Source of the DNA: Struthio camelus
Lineage: Eukaryota; Chordata; Aves; Struthioniformes; Struthionidae
Length of the DNA: 64,000 bases
Direction: 5' to 3'
Assembly: GCF_040807025.1 (NCBI RefSeq)
Contig: NC_090942.1
Span: 130,081,247-130,145,246, forward strand
Shown here: positions 61,401 through 64,000 of the stretch, one piece after another
Layout: each line of letters begins with the position of its first letter
How positions within the stretch are numbered: position 1 is the first letter of the stretch
The notes under the pieces: model-generated
Told to the model about the DNA's origin: nothing
Seen by the model: the letters and a program-made list of their open reading frames with translations, nothing else
Database searches by the model: none
Made by a program: the position numbers and the translations under genes

Positions 61401-64000
61401 AATGAAGTCTTCCTAAATGCTGAACAAACAGCACTTGCCTGAAAGAAATGTACTTGCTTGCTTTTTCCCCCTTTAATCCCCAAACAGAGGAGATAATGTT
61501 GAAAGATGGCAGTCACTAGCAGTGGACCACTACACAGTAAACCCAGCTTTTGTCCAGCATCCTTTCTGTCTAACTTTTCTTTTAAAAATGCCTTCTTCTG
61601 CTTCCCTCTTTTTAAACTTTTTTTTTTTACATGCCCTTGTTCACCCTGGCTTGAATTTTTTGACTTTCCAATCACTCTGTACAATCTATCTACTTAATGA
61701 GATTTAGGAAAGAACACAGAAATATATTCCAGAATTATGGCGTAGTCTTTTTTGTAGCTGGCCAGAGGAAGTGAATTACTTGTCCCTACTGAATGTTTGT
61801 TCTTTTATGATGCTAGAGCTATGATTTCCTGTAAATTAATGTCATATCCTGAGTGATCTTGAAAAGACTATCTTTACTATTCAAGTCTTCTGGCTTATGA
61901 GTGATTTGTGATGACTTCTCAGAAGTTTGCTGTTCAGTAGGGTTCACTTAACTGAGAGAGCTGTAAATGCTACATAAGAAAAGATACCTGGTACAGTGCA
62001 GTCTGGTGCCCTTAGTAGCTATATGGCATGTCAGCATGTAAAAATCAATTGAAACCTAATCCTGGTACTGCCTACAAGTTGCAGTAGTCTATACGTACAA
62101 GATAGTATTGTAAAATGTAATTCTGTCTGTGTGGTCTTCTACTTATCTGTTACTTATTCTCTTTTTTCCTGCTCTGCTGTGGCCATTAAATAAATCAATC
62201 TTGATTCTGTGTAGCTCCTAAAGCGCTTCGTGCAAAGCTTCTTTTAAAATGGTTCGTGAAACAAAAGGTAATAACCAGTATATCAACAGAACGCTGTCCT
62301 CTGAGCCAGCAATACTTGTCAAGATCACTTAATAGGCATGTTTTTCTTTCCACTGATGTGTCAGTTGTCTTGCATTAAAAAAAAAAAAATCTATTTCCCC
62401 TAGAGATCTTTTTTTTTGACATTGATTGCCTTTTCCAGCAGTTCTTGCAAAATTCACTGTGTTAAATTGTCAGCCTTGTGTTTCTGCTAGCAAGGTTCAG
62501 CGGACTCTTAATTAGTGAGCTGGCCTAATTATGGATACCTGCTTTACTAGCTCTATCACTAAGTATTACTTAAAAGCAATTGCGGTAACTTTTCCCTATT
62601 ATGTTCTCTCTTTTTTTTTTTTTTCCTAGGCTGTGCAAAGTAACCCACAAAGTTATTGATTGATTGGTTTAATCCTTGTATTTACTGTAATACATCATAC
62701 TTTCTGTCTGGATAGCTCAACTTTTATGTCGCTATTAGCTTATGCTTTTCCTACACAACAATTCTGGGTTTTGGTACTGTGCTTTAAACAAATTCTACAA
62801 AGTGCTACTATTTCCCTGTGTGCTTTTCTTGTTTTGTGAGGTCTTATTGAGTCTTCTTCACCACTCCAGTTTCCTGAGAGCTAATCTAGAGCACCTGGAA
62901 GGACTCTGATTTTCACAATACCTTGCTGAACACCTTCTGCAGTCAAGTGTGTTTCAAGTTACCTCTCTAAAACAATGACGGCAGGATAAGTGGATATAGC
63001 TAAGTCAGCTTTAACTAGCTTCCCTGGCTTCTGGCAGCTCTGTGCTGCTGGATCAAGGAGCACAGTTGGTTGTAAAACCCACCTGAAAAGCTGGATAAAT
63101 GACAGACATTAGCTAAGGCTGAGCTCTGTACTACTATGGCTACACAGCGATCAAGTACCCAAAATGTCTAGTTTAGAGTCAGTGCAGTAACTGCAGGATA
63201 GGCATGTGCAACAGCAAGGAGAGAAAGCCCAGACTGAAAACAGATGTAATCACTGGCTGCTTTGAGCATGCTATGTTAATGTATTTGTTTCTCACATGGG
63301 AGTTTAGCTCTGCTTCCTCTTGCATACACTGTTGACGCCATCTACTTTAGGTAATGTAGGCATACAATTCATTGAATTCAGGTAATAATACCTGTAAATA
63401 GCCCCTGCCCCTACTCCCAGAGTCCATACATTCCTCCTCCAAGTAGTAGTGTCTGCCCGGGGTCCTAAAAGGCACTCAATTAATGAAGGAAGCTATGTAT
63501 GTGGTGGGAAGTTGTGAGTCAGCGAAGTTTTTGATCCCTGCCTCACCTTACTGGGTTGTTTTAGCTAATTGGTAACGGCAGGGTTTATAGGGACAGGCTT
63601 ACATATATACACATAGATTTCATTAGACCAGGGAAGGGGCCGTCGTTGGGCACACAAATTATTCAGATCTAAAACAAAAATAGCAAGCTGAAAATATGTT
63701 GGGAACAACTCTGTTACTGCTTCTTTGTGTAAATCACTTCACCTCTCTACATTTTCTTCCTTTTTATTATCCCTGCCTTTGTCGGTCTCAGCTTTTTAGA
63801 TCATAAGCTTTTCAGCAAAAAAGATCTATTGTTTTCCCATACTTTTGTAGCCTATTGCAAGGAAGTGCTTTTGCTGAATGGCTACAGAGGATGTGGGCAC
63901 CTCCCTAAGCTGCGTTCTTCTCTTGGTCATCTTCTCCCCTGTTAGCATGAGCTTGTGTTGCTGTTGGCAGCTGTTGTGAGAGGCTGGGGGAGGTGTGGAG
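58437..64000. other. Downstream non-coding DNA to the window end
   Basis: AT-rich sequence with no recognisable gene, RNA or interspersed repeat. Short homopolymers lie at about 61619-61628, 62376-62388 and 62611-62626. The open frame at 61013-61384 (123 codons) is not recognisable and is probably chance. Confidence 0.6.

Overview
This is vertebrate nuclear DNA, most likely from a bird. A close avian relative such as a crocodilian or turtle is not excluded. Three things point there: spliced GT-AG exons, a CpG island in AT-rich surroundings, and the fact that every interspersed repeat I can identify is a CR1-type LINE fragment. I see no Alu, B1 or L1 copies, and repeats are sparse. Nothing prokaryotic, viral or plasmid-like was found.

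The window holds one protein-coding gene that I can support: TMEM47 (transmembrane protein 47, also called BCMP1), on the plus strand. It has three coding exons: 19405-19630, 32715-32855 and 40554-40732. The joins are in phase (226 + 141 + 179 nt) and give a complete 181-residue tetraspan protein of the PMP22/claudin-like superfamily ending in a tyrosine-rich tail. Exon 1 lies in a TATA-less CpG island of about 1.4 kb (roughly 18.88-20.29 kb). The 3' UTR starts at 40733. It may end near a proximal AATAAA at 41746 or run on to AATAAA sites at 43663 and 44295.

Layout: 1-18.9 kb is upstream non-coding DNA with one 5'-truncated CR1 (about 14.67-15.52 kb), a probable ancient CR1 relic (about 3.07-3.34 kb) and several candidate regulatory stretches. 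18.9-40.7 kb is TMEM47. Its intron 1 (13.1 kb) has homopyrimidine, poly-C and alternating purine-pyrimidine tracts near its 5' end and a short CR1 tail at 23.9 kb. Its intron 2 (7.7 kb) has a near-consensus CTCF motif and a nested pair of CR1 elements in opposite orientations. 40.7-44.3 kb is proven or probable 3' UTR. 44.4-64 kb is downstream non-coding DNA with one minus-strand CR1 (57.26-58.44 kb) and microsatellites.

I found no credible sign of a new biological system. The most useful observations are the nested CR1 insertion, a CpG-bearing homeodomain-motif segment in the long 3' UTR, a stronger second start codon at Met8 of TMEM47, unusual secondary-structure sequence just after the exon 1 splice donor, and a CTCF-like site in intron 2. 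Conservation claims are inferred from base composition and motifs only; no alignment was run.
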